Shown here: piece after piece, positions 35,654-44,317 of the stretch
How the letters are laid out: each line of letters begins with the position of its first letter
How positions within the stretch are numbered: the stretch's first letter is position 1
Assembly (NCBI RefSeq): GCF_016908295.1
Contig: NZ_JAFBDO010000008.1
Coordinates: 62,001 to 126,000 of the forward strand
Length of the DNA stretch: 64,000 bases
From: Thalassobacillus pellis
GTDB taxonomy: Bacteria; Bacillota; Bacilli; Bacillales; Halobacillaceae
Direction of reading: 5' to 3'
Notes under the pieces: model-generated
Seen by the model: only the letters and a program-made list of their open reading frames with translations
What the model was told of the DNA's origin: nothing
Database searches by the model: none
Translations under genes and position numbers: made by a program

Positions 35654-36646
35654 ATGTATACTGTAATACAATTTTACTTTCGCCTGCCTATCTTTCTTCG
35701 GCTTTTCCTTACTGTAATTCTATCCATGATCATTTTTGGGATGGTTATTCATTTTATAGAACCCAGTCATTTCCCTACCATTTTTGACGGATTTTGGTGG
35801 GCTTTTGTAACAGGCTCCACTGTAGGATATGGTGACTATGTTCCTTTAAGCACTCTAGGAAGACTGCTTGCAATTCTTCTGATATTGACCGGCGGTGGAA
35901 TTTTAACCTTTTACATGGCAACTATATCTGCAGGTACAGTGAATTATGAGCGTGACCTTTCCAGTGGGAAGGTTGCTTTTACTGGAGAAAATCACCTGAT
36001 TCTTGTGGGATGGAATGAAAGGACGAGGAAGTTAGTTGAAATCATTCATGAACATAATGAGAAGGAAAAGGTCGTAGTCATAGACAGCAGCATGCGGGAA
36101 CTCCCTTTTCGTAAGACCCCTGTGCATTTTATCCGTGGGAACGTATCAGATGATGACACGTTGGTTAAAGCAAATATTGCCAAAGCCCGTGCTGCACTTA
36201 TAACTGCTGACCCTTCAAAACGGGAAGAGCAGGCAGACCAGGCAATTATAATTGGAATCCTTGCCATGAAAGGATGCAATCCGAATTTGGAAGTATTCGC
36301 TGAAATATTAACGGAAAGACAAATCATCAATGCGATTCGTGCCGGTGCAGGAGAAGTCATTCGTTCTAACCAATTCATGAGCTCGGTGTTTTTCCATGAA
36401 ATGTATCGGAACAACACAGTTAAGCCATTTGATTTACTACTAAAAATTTTGACCGAAAAACAATTTCATGAACAAGAGCCCCCAGAGGAAGTGATTGACT
36501 CATCCTTCCTGGAGGGCGTCCGTTTTTATGCCGAAAAAAAAGTGGTACTTCTTGGTTTAATAAAGGAAGGAAAAATAGTCATCAATGTACGCCCGGAGGA
36601 AATAATTACAGCAAACACCCGCCTTATCACCCTGTTACCGAAGTAA
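35654..36646 (+). CDS. yugO: Potassium channel protein YugO
   Basis: 330 residues. Two membrane helices (10-30, 65-90) frame a pore with selectivity filter STVGYGD (about 55-61). A TrkA-N/RCK domain (HLILVGWNERTRKLVEII, VVIDSS, FIRGNVSDDDTL) and a C-terminal TrkA-C-like region follow. B. subtilis YugO exports K+ and mediates electrical signalling in biofilms. AAGGAGGGG before the ATG. The small regulator MstX, upstream of yugO in B. subtilis, is not seen here. Its 3' end overlaps that of yugN on the other strand by 12 bases. Confidence 0.92.
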   Translation: MYTVIQFYFRLPIFLRLFLTVILSMIIFGMVIHFIEPSHFPTIFDGFWWAFVTGSTVGYGDYVPLSTLGRLLAILLILTGGGILTFYMATISAGTVNYERDLSSGKVAFTGENHLILVGWNERTRKLVEIIHEHNEKEKVVVIDSSMRELPFRKTPVHFIRGNVSDDDTLVKANIAKARAALITADPSKREEQADQAIIIGILAMKGCNPNLEVFAEILTERQIINAIRAGAGEVIRSNQFMSSVFFHEMYRNNTVKPFDLLLKILTEKQFHEQEPPEEVIDSSFLEGVRFYAEKKVVLLGLIKEGKIVINVRPEEIITANTRLITLLPK

Positions 36647-37039
36647 TTTATTTTCCAATTCACGTACAAGCTCTCTTCCGATTTCAACATATTCTTCCGG
36701 AAACTCTGCATCAGGATCTTGCGGTTCCTGGAATTGGTCGAAGGAAGCTTTAAAATTACCAAGATGGACGTGATCATCCAAGCCACGCTGATATTTATGG
36801 GAAAGTAAGAAGGGTTGCTTGATTTCTACTGTGGTACCAAAGGAATCAAGCGAGCCTTGTTTTGCTTCAAAAGGCACCCTTAAAAATTGATAACCTACCT
36901 CGTCAGCGATTTTATAATCAAAGTATCCATGATCATAATCCCAATTGCTTCCAATTTGGTATCCCAGCGGCTTTATTTGTCGTTCCAGATCAGCGAGCGT
37001 AAAGACTTCACCTACAAGTTTTGAAGGAACTGGTATCAT
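36635..37039 (-). CDS. yugN: YugN-like family protein
   Basis: 134 residues, PF08868 (YugN). LADLERQIKPLGYQIGSNWDYDHGYFDYKI and FLRVPFEAKQGSLDS are recognisable. Function unknown. ATG at 37039 behind AAGGAGTGATAGTG. Confidence 0.85.
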   Translation of the reverse strand: MIPVPSKLVGEVFTLADLERQIKPLGYQIGSNWDYDHGYFDYKIADEVGYQFLRVPFEAKQGSLDSFGTTVEIKQPFLLSHKYQRGLDDHVHLGNFKASFDQFQEPQDPDAEFPEEYVEIGRELVRELENKLLR

Positions 37040-37265
37040 CACTATCACTCCTTTTCTAATTATCGTCCCCCTTTTTTAGTTGGTTATGAAAAAAAGTGAA
37101 ATGTCAACTTATGCACGTGCTGGAGCTTCGGGAGATCCTGGTTTTACAAAAGACTTGATAAAAACTGGTAACAGCAGTCAAATAATATAACAGCTAAGCT
37201 AAAATATTTTTCCTGAAATAAAAGAGTCCTCCCTTACTGCTGACAATAGAGAGGTCTCATTAAAA

Positions 37266-37314
37266 TACAAAAAGGCTGTCCTGAAAGTCTATATCAGACT
37301 TATGGGACAGCCTC
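37266..37314 (-). terminator. Terminator after pgi
   Basis: GGCTGTCC / GGACAGCC outer stem around an AAGTCT / AGACTT inner stem; T-rich tail on the minus strand. Confidence 0.85.
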
Positions 37315-37320
37315 TTCTTC

Positions 37321-38667
37321 TTATAAACGCTTTTCTAATTCGTCTTTTTCTTTTTCGAACCCTGGTTTACCGAGCAGAGCAAACATGTTTTTCTTGTAAG
37401 CTTCCACTCCAGGCTGGTCAAATGGATTGACTCCAAGGATATAGCCGCTGATGGCACATGCTTTTTCGAAGAAATAAACAAGATAGCCGAATGTGTATGC
37501 ATCTAGTTTCGGTACGTGAACTGTCAAGTTAGGAACCTGGCCATCTGTATGGGCAAGCAATGTACCCTCATATGCTTTTTCATTTACCTCGTCAACTGTT
37601 TTCCCAGCCAGGTAATTGAGCCCGTCAAGGTTCTGCGGATCTTCATCAATGGTGATATTAGACTTCGGTTCCTCTACTTTCAGGACAGTTTCAAACAACT
37701 CCCTCCGGCCATCCTGGACATACTGACCAAGAGAATGAAGGTCAGTGGAAAAATTCGCAGACGCAGGGAAGATGCCTTTGTGATCTTTTCCTTCGCTTTC
37801 ACCGAATAACTGCTTCCACCATTCAGAGAAATATTGAAGTGCTGGTTCATAATTGACAAGCATTTCGATTGGCTTACCTTTATTATAAAGAACATTACGG
37901 ACAGCAGCATACTGATAGGCAGGATTATCGTTCAATTCAGAAGAACTCAGTTCATTCATACCCGCTTTTGCGCCTTCCATCATCGAATCGATATCAATTC
38001 CGCCAGCTGCTATCGGCAGCAGGCCAACTGCTGTCAATACAGAATAACGGCCACCAACATCATCAGGCACGACAAAGCTTTCATAGCCTTCATCCTCAGC
38101 AAGAGTTTTAAGGGCACCTTTCTCCTTATCTGTAGTCGCATAAATACGTTTCCGAGCCTCTTCTTTTCCATACTTCTCTTCCATAAACTTACGGAATATC
38201 CGAAAAGCGATTGCAGGTTCTGTAGTAGTCCCGCTCTTGGAGATTACGTTTAAGGAGACGTCTTTGTTCTCAAGTACATCAAATAAGTCGTTGATATAAG
38301 GTGCACTGATACTGTTTCCTACAAAAAACACTTGTGGCGATTTCCGTTGATCTTTCGTTAATTCATTATAAAAGCTGTGATTTAACATCTCTATTGCTGC
38401 TCGGGCGCCAAGATAAGACCCTCCGATCCCGATGACCAGTAATACATCAGAATCAGATTTGATTTTTTCTGCTGACTGTTTGATACGGGAAAATTCTTCT
38501 TTATCATAGTTCTCAGGAAGGTCCAGCCAGCCTAAAAAGTCGTTACCAGGTCCTTTTTTCTCATGAAGTGCATCATGAGCCAACTTCACAGCATCTTCCA
38601 TATATTTCAGTTCGTGTTCTCCAAAAAAAGGCAGTGCTTTTGTATAATCAAAATTTACGTGGGTCAA
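37321..38667 (-). CDS. pgi: Glucose-6-phosphate isomerase
   Basis: 448 residues, normal bacterial length. [52 protein letters not shown] and [19 protein letters not shown] are PGI signatures with the active-site Glu, His and Lys in place. It interconverts glucose-6-P and fructose-6-P. The start is TTG at 38667 behind GGAGGG, giving [11 protein letters not shown] as in B. subtilis; the longer upstream frame is not conserved. Confidence 0.97.
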   Translation of the reverse strand: MTHVNFDYTKALPFFGEHELKYMEDAVKLAHDALHEKKGPGNDFLGWLDLPENYDKEEFSRIKQSAEKIKSDSDVLLVIGIGGSYLGARAAIEMLNHSFYNELTKDQRKSPQVFFVGNSISAPYINDLFDVLENKDVSLNVISKSGTTTEPAIAFRIFRKFMEEKYGKEEARKRIYATTDKEKGALKTLAEDEGYESFVVPDDVGGRYSVLTAVGLLPIAAGGIDIDSMMEGAKAGMNELSSSELNDNPAYQYAAVRNVLYNKGKPIEMLVNYEPALQYFSEWWKQLFGESEGKDHKGIFPASANFSTDLHSLGQYVQDGRRELFETVLKVEEPKSNITIDEDPQNLDGLNYLAGKTVDEVNEKAYEGTLLAHTDGQVPNLTVHVPKLDAYTFGYLVYFFEKACAISGYILGVNPFDQPGVEAYKKNMFALLGKPGFEKEKDELEKRL

Positions 38668-38804
38668 AATTATCCCTCCATCTTTCGTCGTTAATAACAC
38701 TATATCCATCTTCACTTTATCGGAACGTCTAAAGCAATTCAAGCGAGTTCCCGTATGTAAACGGATACACCATGAAATTATTTTTTTAACGGCTACATAC
38801 CTAT

Positions 38805-38838
38805 AAAAAACCACCTGAATTGCAAAATCAGGTGGTTG
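38805..38838 (-). terminator. Terminator after yugJ
   Basis: AACCACCTGA / TCAGGTGGTT stem followed on the minus strand by TTTTTATAGG. Confidence 0.88.
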
Positions 38839-38846
38839 AAGCTTAC

Positions 38847-40013
38847 TTATTTGGACATGGTGAGGATTTCCTCTACATCTTCTTCATGTAGTTCGTTGAA
38901 ATTACCAAATGCACCACGTTTCATTGCACGATCTACAATAACATTAAACTGGCTGTCATCAATTTCATAATCGGAAAGTGTCTCCGGAGCCCCGATGGAA
39001 CTCCAGAAGTTCCGTAACGCTTCAATTCCTTCCAGCGCCACTTCTTTGTCAGATTTCCCGGATGGATCGACATCAAATACCTTGACAGCTAATTGTTTGA
39101 ATCGTGTTGGTTCTTTATCCAGGTTATATTTCATCCAGTTCGGGAACAGTATGGCCAGACCGCCTGCATGTGGAATATCATAAACGGCTGAAACCGCGTG
39201 TTCAATGTTATGGCTTGCCCAGTCACCTTTGTAACCCATCTGAAGCATACCATTCAGTGCAATTGTACCTGCATATAAAATAGTTTCCCTGTGCTCGTAA
39301 GACTCTAAATCATCTAAAAGCTTAGGTGCAGTTTCAATCACTGTACGAAGTACTCCTTCACACATTTCATCTTGGACAGGTGCATTTGTGGATGCATGGA
39401 AATATTGCTCGAGGATATGAGTCATCATGTCGACGATACCGTAAACGGTTTGGTCTCTTGGGACTGTAATTGTATGAACAGGATCCAGGATAGAAAACTT
39501 AGGATAGGTATATGGCGGATAACCCCACCCGTATTTTTCATTTGTTTCCCAATTAGTAATCACAGCACCACCATTCATTTCTGAACCGGTAGCAGCAAGT
39601 GTAAGTACTGTACCAAACGGTAATGCCCCATCAGGGGTAGCTTTCTTTGTGACAAGATCCCAGGCGTCGCCATCATACCTGGCTGCAGCTGAAATGGTTT
39701 TCGTGCAGTCAATGACACTTCCTCCACCTACAGCAAGCACGAAATCCACCTTTTCTTTTTTACAAATTTCTGCCCCTTTTCTGACTGTAGAAAGTTTGGG
39801 GTTCGGTTCAACGCCTGGCAGCTCGACAGTTTCAACGCCGATATTCTTCAGTTGAGCCATTACTTTATCATATAAACCGTTCTTTTTAATACTTCCTCCA
39901 CCATAAACAACAAGAACTTTTTCGGTGGTTTCCGGAATTTCTTCAGGTAATTTCTGTAATTGATCCTTGCCGAAAATCAATCGGGTCGGATTATGGAATG
40001 TAAATGCCTCCAT
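38847..40013 (-). CDS. yugJ: NADH-dependent butanol dehydrogenase-like enzyme
   Basis: 388 residues, iron-containing alcohol dehydrogenase. NAD(P) motif [14 protein letters not shown] near residue 95, metal ligands in [11 protein letters not shown] and [20 protein letters not shown]. Orthologue of YugJ/YugK, which reduce aldehydes; the physiological substrate is not established. B. subtilis has two tandem copies (yugJ, yugK) here, this genome one. ATG at 40013 behind AGAGGTG. Confidence 0.9.
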   Translation of the reverse strand: MEAFTFHNPTRLIFGKDQLQKLPEEIPETTEKVLVVYGGGSIKKNGLYDKVMAQLKNIGVETVELPGVEPNPKLSTVRKGAEICKKEKVDFVLAVGGGSVIDCTKTISAAARYDGDAWDLVTKKATPDGALPFGTVLTLAATGSEMNGGAVITNWETNEKYGWGYPPYTYPKFSILDPVHTITVPRDQTVYGIVDMMTHILEQYFHASTNAPVQDEMCEGVLRTVIETAPKLLDDLESYEHRETILYAGTIALNGMLQMGYKGDWASHNIEHAVSAVYDIPHAGGLAILFPNWMKYNLDKEPTRFKQLAVKVFDVDPSGKSDKEVALEGIEALRNFWSSIGAPETLSDYEIDDSQFNVIVDRAMKRGAFGNFNELHEEDVEEILTMSK

Positions 40014-40164
40014 TATTTCCAAACACCTCTCTTTATAAGAATCTCACTTCATTATCCCGTAAATTCCAGCGTTTCTCAAAACATATGTCTGTATGCATAA
40101 ATTTTTTCATCAGAGTTATGCTAACGGAGAAACAAAACATATTTGCTAAATGGAGGTAATCTTG

Positions 40165-40404
40165 ATGAACGTAATTCAACGAATCGCATTAATTCTCGTC
40201 ATAATAGGTGCTGTCAACTGGGGATTAGTCGGTCTTTTCCAATATGACCTCGTTGCTGGCTTATTTGGCGGCGGAGAACAAAGCGGGGCCTTTGCAAGGA
40301 TCATCTATTCACTAGTAGGGATCAGTGGAATTATTGCTATTTCTCTTCTGTTCAAGCCAGATGAAGAATTAGCTGACAATTCAGAGCCGTCCACAACAAA
40401 GTAA
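40165..40404 (+). CDS. yuzA: YuzA-like membrane protein (DUF378)
   Basis: 79 residues, two membrane helices. NVIQRIALILVIIGAVNWGL and IIYSLVGISGIIAISLLF are the DUF378 signature. Function unknown. ATG at 40165 behind TGGAGGTAATCTTG. Confidence 0.88.
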   Translation: MNVIQRIALILVIIGAVNWGLVGLFQYDLVAGLFGGGEQSGAFARIIYSLVGISGIIAISLLFKPDEELADNSEPSTTK

Positions 40405-40416
40405 CTAAAAAAGTGA

Positions 40417-40508
40417 AGCGGCTTGTTCCCCCGACAAGCTTAAACCAGCCCTCGTCGTGACGTTCTCGGTCACAGAGAGGATCGGCTTAAGACCTCAAGG
40501 GGGCTAGT
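40417..40508. repeat. Structured intergenic repeat, diverged copy A
   Basis: CCCCCGACAAGCTTAAACC, GTGACGTTCTCGGTCAC and GGATCGGCTTAAGACCTCAAGGGGG can pair into one long stem with a GTGAC/GTCAC tip. It is a variant of the two copies at 47.9 kb and lies between yuzA and its terminator. Confidence 0.85.
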
Positions 40509-40511
40509 CAT

Positions 40512-40545
40512 AAAAAAACCCGGCCATAATTGGCCGGGTTTTTTC
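40512..40545. terminator. Bidirectional terminator between yuzA and yugI
   Basis: AAAAAACCCGGCC / GGCCGGGTTTTTT, symmetric, serving both convergent genes. Confidence 0.95.
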
Positions 40546-40547
40546 CC

Positions 40548-40943
40548 TTAATTGTTGCGGTAAGTGCTAGAACGGTCTTCAGATTGCTCGATCCATTCTT
40601 CCAGCTTATCCTTTAACGTATTGAAGCCTGCTGGCTGCCCTTCTTGTCCTTGGGGAGCACTTTGAGTTTTACGAGGGCGACGTTGCTGCTTTTTTGGTGC
40701 TTCCTGAGTAGCACGGATGGAAAGAGAGTACTTGTTTTTCTCCTCATCGATGTTAAGAATTTTAACTTTAACTTCGTCACCTTCAGAAAGATGCTCGTTA
40801 ATATCCTTCACGTAACCGTGTGTCACTTCAGAAATATGGACCAAGCCTTGAACTTGATCGTCAAGGGCAACAAATGCACCGTATGGTTGTATTCCTGTAA
40901 CTTTACCTTCTAATACTTGACCTGTTTCAAACTTCTCTGACAT
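40548..40943 (-). CDS. yugI: S1-domain RNA-binding protein YugI
   Basis: 131 residues. S1 domain at 5-75 (GQVLEGKVTGIQPYGAFVAL, GLVHISEVTHGYVKDINEHL, KILNIDEEKNKYSLSIRA), then a basic low-complexity linker and a short acidic helix. General stress protein 13 family; binds RNA/ribosome. ATG 40943 behind CAGGAG. Confidence 0.92.
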   Translation of the reverse strand: MSEKFETGQVLEGKVTGIQPYGAFVALDDQVQGLVHISEVTHGYVKDINEHLSEGDEVKVKILNIDEEKNKYSLSIRATQEAPKKQQRRPRKTQSAPQGQEGQPAGFNTLKDKLEEWIEQSEDRSSTYRNN

Positions 40944-41141
40944 GCTATACAACTCCTGATTTATTTAGTATACTTTTTACGCAATTATTGATTCTATCAT
41001 ACATTTACGATGCTGGCAAAGATTATAGGCATTATAATGATATTAAACCTGCTATCGGAGAAGAGAAATCCAGCCCGAAATTACCCTTTCATCCCGTTTC
41101 GTAAAAAATCTATAAAACTATGAATTTTTTTCATAAAAAGA

Positions 41142-41167
41142 GTTTAAAAGAGATAGAATGTGGTAAT
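41142..41167 (+). promoter_or_regulatory. Sigma-B-like promoter of a possible small RNA
   Basis: GTTTAA - 14 bases - GGTAAT. The only thing downstream before the terminator at 41206 is about 60 non-coding bases. Confidence 0.5.
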
Positions 41168-41172
41168 ACTAT

Positions 41173-41238
41173 TTCCGTAAGACTTTCTCGTATTCCCCCT
41201 GTGTAAGCAAAGCGGATCGTTCGCTTTGCTTTTTTTTG
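41173..41238 (+). ncRNA. Candidate small RNA upstream of patB
   Basis: A non-coding segment of about 65 bases begins just behind a sigma-B-like promoter and ends in an intrinsic terminator (AGCAAAGCG / CGCTTTGCT with eight T, 41206-41238). It holds a C-rich single-stranded-looking stretch (ATTCCCCCTGTGTA, 41192-41205) complementary to ribosome binding sites, as in trans-acting Firmicute sRNAs. It could instead be a terminated leader of patB, 125 bases downstream. Confidence 0.45.
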
Positions 41239-41363
41239 TTCATTCAAAGTGTAAAAAATTTTTGTAAGGAAGCTTTCTGAGAAACATTTCTCAAATCATG
41301 TTGTTTCCTAATCTGTAATGGATTGGTTAAGATAAATACAGGATCAAAAAGGAGTGAATAATC

Positions 41364-42542
41364 ATGAGCCGATTTACCGAGCTAACTGATCGAACAGGTA
41401 CGAGATCTGTCAAATGGGACATGGCTGCTTCTCTATTCCAAAGCGAAAGTATTTTGCCAATGTGGGTGGCAGACATGGACTTCAAAGCACCCGAGTCAGT
41501 AATCGACGCACTTACAGAAAGAGCTGCACATGGAATTTTCGGCTATACTATGACCGATAAGCTGATTGAGGGATATATATCCGAATGGCTGAGGAAAAGG
41601 CATAGCTGGTCAATCAACGAGGAATGGCTCACCTATAGTCCTGGGGTAATTCCCAGCCTCCATATGATGGTACAGGCATTGACAGAAAAGGATGACCATA
41701 TTTTGATTCAGACACCTGTCTATCCTCCCTTCTATTCTGTAATTAAACAGCATGATCGGAACATTATTGAAAATCCACTCATGCTGAAAGGCGAAAGATA
41801 CGAAATTGATTTCGAGGATTTTGAAAATAAAATTGTTAAAAATAATGTTAAGGCGTTTATTTTATGTAATCCGCACAATCCCGTCGGCAGGGTGTGGGAT
41901 AAATCAGAGCTAGAAGAAATGGCACAAATCTGCCTGAAACATGATGTACTGATTTTTTCTGATGAAATCCACGCCGATCTCACTTTTTCAGAATATCAGC
42001 ATATTCCTATCGCCTCTTTGTCAAAAGAAATCAATCACCAGACAGTTACGTGCATGTCGCCGACCAAATCGTTCAATTTAGCAGGCCTGCAGGTGTCCTA
42101 CCTGATTACGGCAGATGAAGGAAAAAGAAAGTCATTGAAGGATATGTTCAACAGCCAGGGTATGTTCATGATTAATACAATGGGAATAACCGCATTGGAA
42201 GCAGCTTATCAGCAAGGTGAGGAGTGGCTGGATGGACTCCTTGCAACTGTTGAAAATCACCGAGATTACGTCATTGACAGATTTCAGAATGAGACAGATT
42301 TGGTAGACATCATCAAACCGGAAGGTACTTACTTGCTATGGATGGATTGTAGAAAGATGGGGCTTGACCAGAGTGAATTGAAAAAATTCATGCAATCCAA
42401 TGCTAAAGTTGGCTTAAACGATGGAGTTTCGTTTGGTGAAGCAGGAAAAGGATTTATGCGTATGAATATCGCATGTCCAAAAGCTACGCTGGAAGAAGGA
42501 GTCGACCGAATCATTCATGCCCTGCAACAGTATAAAGGCTGA
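41364..42542 (+). CDS. patB: PatB/MalY-type C-S lyase (cystathionine beta-lyase)
   Basis: 392 residues, PLP fold-type I aminotransferase family. LPMWVADMDFKAPESV, YSPGVIPSLHMMVQAL, NPHNPVGRVW, FSDEIHADL and the PLP lysine in SPTKSFNLAGLQ match PatB. It splits cystathionine/cysteine S-conjugates into pyruvate, ammonia and thiols. AAAAAGGAGTGA before the ATG. The gene's own promoter probably lies after 41240. Confidence 0.93.
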   Translation: MSRFTELTDRTGTRSVKWDMAASLFQSESILPMWVADMDFKAPESVIDALTERAAHGIFGYTMTDKLIEGYISEWLRKRHSWSINEEWLTYSPGVIPSLHMMVQALTEKDDHILIQTPVYPPFYSVIKQHDRNIIENPLMLKGERYEIDFEDFENKIVKNNVKAFILCNPHNPVGRVWDKSELEEMAQICLKHDVLIFSDEIHADLTFSEYQHIPIASLSKEINHQTVTCMSPTKSFNLAGLQVSYLITADEGKRKSLKDMFNSQGMFMINTMGITALEAAYQQGEEWLDGLLATVENHRDYVIDRFQNETDLVDIIKPEGTYLLWMDCRKMGLDQSELKKFMQSNAKVGLNDGVSFGEAGKGFMRMNIACPKATLEEGVDRIIHALQQYKG

Positions 42543-42565
42543 ACAAAAAAATTATCGAAAAAGAA

Positions 42566-42604
42566 AACCCGAACAATTTGTACTCAGTACATTGTTCGGG
42601 TTAT
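42566..42604 (+). terminator. Terminator after patB
   Basis: AACCCGAACAAT / ATTGTTCGGGTT stem, followed by a T-rich tail. Confidence 0.85.
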
Positions 42605-42638
42605 TGATCTTTTGATTCAGAAAAGCGTTCAGCTAGCC

Positions 42639-42713
42639 ATGGAAAAGGAAGTGATCGAATCCAAGTCCGTCATTTTGGACGCTACGTATACCAGATCCAG
42701 TTACAAAGAATGA
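42639..42713 (+). pseudogene. Short remnant resembling an IS1182-type transposase
   Basis: A 24-codon frame reads KEVIESKSVILDATYTRSSY, which resembles the conserved VDATHTKARYN region of IS1182-family transposases. Only this scrap survives. A hairpin (GTAGCCGGATGG / CCATCCGGTTAC, 42743-42774) with a T tract follows and may be a terminator; the rest of the gap to 42886 shows no gene. Confidence 0.5.
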
Positions 42714-42886
42714 GAGGGAAAGTCCCATTTATTTATAACAAAAGTAGCCGGATGGAACGTCCATCCGGTTACTTTTTTAGTCCATAACTCAAAAAGTCAG
42801 CAGTTATTCAGTGCCCTCCTAAATCAGCCATAGCCTTTTTCTTCTTTCAACCTGATTTTTTAAACTTGTCCTGCCCAGTTGTGAAA

Positions 42887-43468
42887 TCATTTCTTTTCCT
42901 TTTTCTTCTTATTTTGTTCCGTCGGGTCGGTCGGCATTTCTTTATTGTCTTGTATTTGAATGAGCCCACAGGCAATCCGGTTGCCAGAATCTCCTGCCGG
43001 TTGTGAAAAACCATCATCCTGGTCTTCTGTAATTATAAGGGAAGTGCCATCACCTTTAAGAAGGGAATACTTGCCATCCTTCAGAGTGGCTTCGCGGATC
43101 ATTACTTCTGTATCTACCATTCCTGACCCATCTGCCTCCACATTCGGCAAGTCACCGATATGGGCCCCTTCTGGATTCATCAACCCGTGTATTTTACTTG
43201 TCGGGTTGAAATGATTACCGGCACTTTTAAAATCGGGTGCTTCACATTTAGGGAATTCATATACATGGAAGCCATGGGGTCCTGCCTCAAGGCCTTCCAC
43301 ACTTAGTTTCACCTCTACACCTTCCGGCCGCTCAGTCAATTTTGCTGTACCGATCATATCCCCAGCCGGGTTATACATTCCAACTTTCAACGAAGTTCTT
43401 TCACTTTGCTGGCAGCTGGATAATAACAATATAGCAAAGCTCAAGCCTATTACGAATCTTGTACCCAT
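42887..43468 (-). CDS. SodC-like lipoprotein lacking two copper ligands (YojM-like)
   Basis: 193 residues. Lipobox ILLLSSC (Cys near 18), then a Cu/Zn superoxide dismutase domain (MIGTAKLTERPEGVEV, HGFHVYEF, SAGNHFNPTSKIHG, NPEGAHIGDLPN, NRIACGLIQ) and a Lys-rich tail. The first copper motif HxH reads HVY, and the last copper His (usually in V.HE) is Thr in LIITEDQDD; zinc ligands are kept. B. subtilis YojM also lacks two copper ligands and has little or no SOD activity. Probably not a functional SOD. Confidence 0.88.
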   Translation of the reverse strand: MGTRFVIGLSFAILLLSSCQQSERTSLKVGMYNPAGDMIGTAKLTERPEGVEVKLSVEGLEAGPHGFHVYEFPKCEAPDFKSAGNHFNPTSKIHGLMNPEGAHIGDLPNVEADGSGMVDTEVMIREATLKDGKYSLLKGDGTSLIITEDQDDGFSQPAGDSGNRIACGLIQIQDNKEMPTDPTEQNKKKKEKK

Positions 43469-43552
43469 GAAAAACGCCCTTTCCCTCGTTTTCCATAGCT
43501 TAACCAACTTGCATGTTATTATGATGAGGAAATAGGAGGGGGGAATATAAGA

Positions 43553-43579
43553 AAAACCAGAGACTCATTCTCTGGTTCA
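43553..43579 (-). terminator. Terminator of the small membrane gene
   Basis: AACCAGAGA / TCTCTGGTT stem followed on the minus strand by TTTTTC; it overlaps the stop codon. Confidence 0.75.
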
Positions 43580-43783
43580 TTTCGGATTATTATTTTCTGC
43601 TTGTTTATCTTCTGCATACGTTGTAGATGAATCATATTGTTTGGCAGCTTTTTCTTCCTGTTTGCGTGACACCTTAATAAAAATATACATTGCCAAAGCT
43701 GCCAAAGCCACAAAAATAAGTAAATTCAAAACGGCCGGTATATATGCTGTCTTGTCTTCTGGAAAATAAAGAAACTCCATCAT
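43577..43783 (-). CDS. Small single-pass membrane protein
   Basis: 68 residues: extracytoplasmic start, one helix (16-38), then a charged cytoplasmic tail (KVSRKQEEKAAKQYD). AAAGGAAGTG before the ATG. Lies between the SodC-like gene and kapB; not recognised. Confidence 0.6.
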   Translation of the reverse strand: MMEFLYFPEDKTAYIPAVLNLLIFVALAALAMYIFIKVSRKQEEKAAKQYDSSTTYAEDKQAENNNPK

Positions 43784-43890
43784 AATGGCATCACTTCCTT
43801 TAAGAAATACTTGTCCATTATAACAGATATCTGACTGATCGAAAATATGCTGGTAACTTTGTTACAATGATAAAAGAAGGAGTGAGACAC

Positions 43891-44271
43891 ATGTCAGAAC
43901 TGAAGGCAGGCGATCAAGTCATCGCCCATTATAAATCGGGTAAATATTATGGAAAAATCATTGAGGATAGAGGCCGCTTCTATCTGGTTGAAGTACTTGC
44001 AGTGGCCAAACACCCTATGCAAGGAGACCTCCATAATCCAGGAGAAACGGAAGATGTATTCTTCCATCAACGGAAGGCACTGAGTCATTATGAGAAAGCA
44101 AACATCGCTAAATCAGCGGTCAAGGCTTATGATGGAGATGTTCCTCCATACGAAGACTCCCTTCGTACTGCTGTCGATGAGCTAAAAGCTAAGCTGGAGC
44201 GGAAAAAAACAGTTTTTAATCAAAAAGCGAAGGATCAGCTTATTAATTTGGAGCGCAGTTACTTTAGCTAG
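43891..44271 (+). CDS. kapB: Kinase-associated protein KapB
   Basis: 126 residues. KAGDQVIAHYKSGKYYGKII, VLAVAKHPMQGDLHNP and FFHQRKALSHYEKAN match KapB, which in B. subtilis is needed for KinB-dependent entry into sporulation. Despite the name 'lipoprotein B' no lipobox is seen in this protein. ATG at 43891 behind GAAGGAGTGAGACAC; the upstream in-frame ATG at 43867 has no ribosome binding site. KapD, next to kapB in B. subtilis, is missing here. Confidence 0.9.
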   Translation: MSELKAGDQVIAHYKSGKYYGKIIEDRGRFYLVEVLAVAKHPMQGDLHNPGETEDVFFHQRKALSHYEKANIAKSAVKAYDGDVPPYEDSLRTAVDELKAKLERKKTVFNQKAKDQLINLERSYFS

Positions 44272-44273
44272 GC

Positions 44274-44316
44274 CCAAAAAGATCGCACAACTGCATGATT
44301 GGTGCGATCTTTTTTG
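44274..44316. terminator. Bidirectional terminator between kapB and khtU
   Basis: AAAAAGATCGCAC / GTGCGATCTTTTTT stem between the convergent genes. Confidence 0.93.
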
Positions 44317-44317
44317 A

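Noticed and set aside
38668-38814. 49-codon extension of Pgi
   Set aside because: Not conserved in Pgi; the TTG at 38667 has a GGAGGG site and gives the usual N-terminus.
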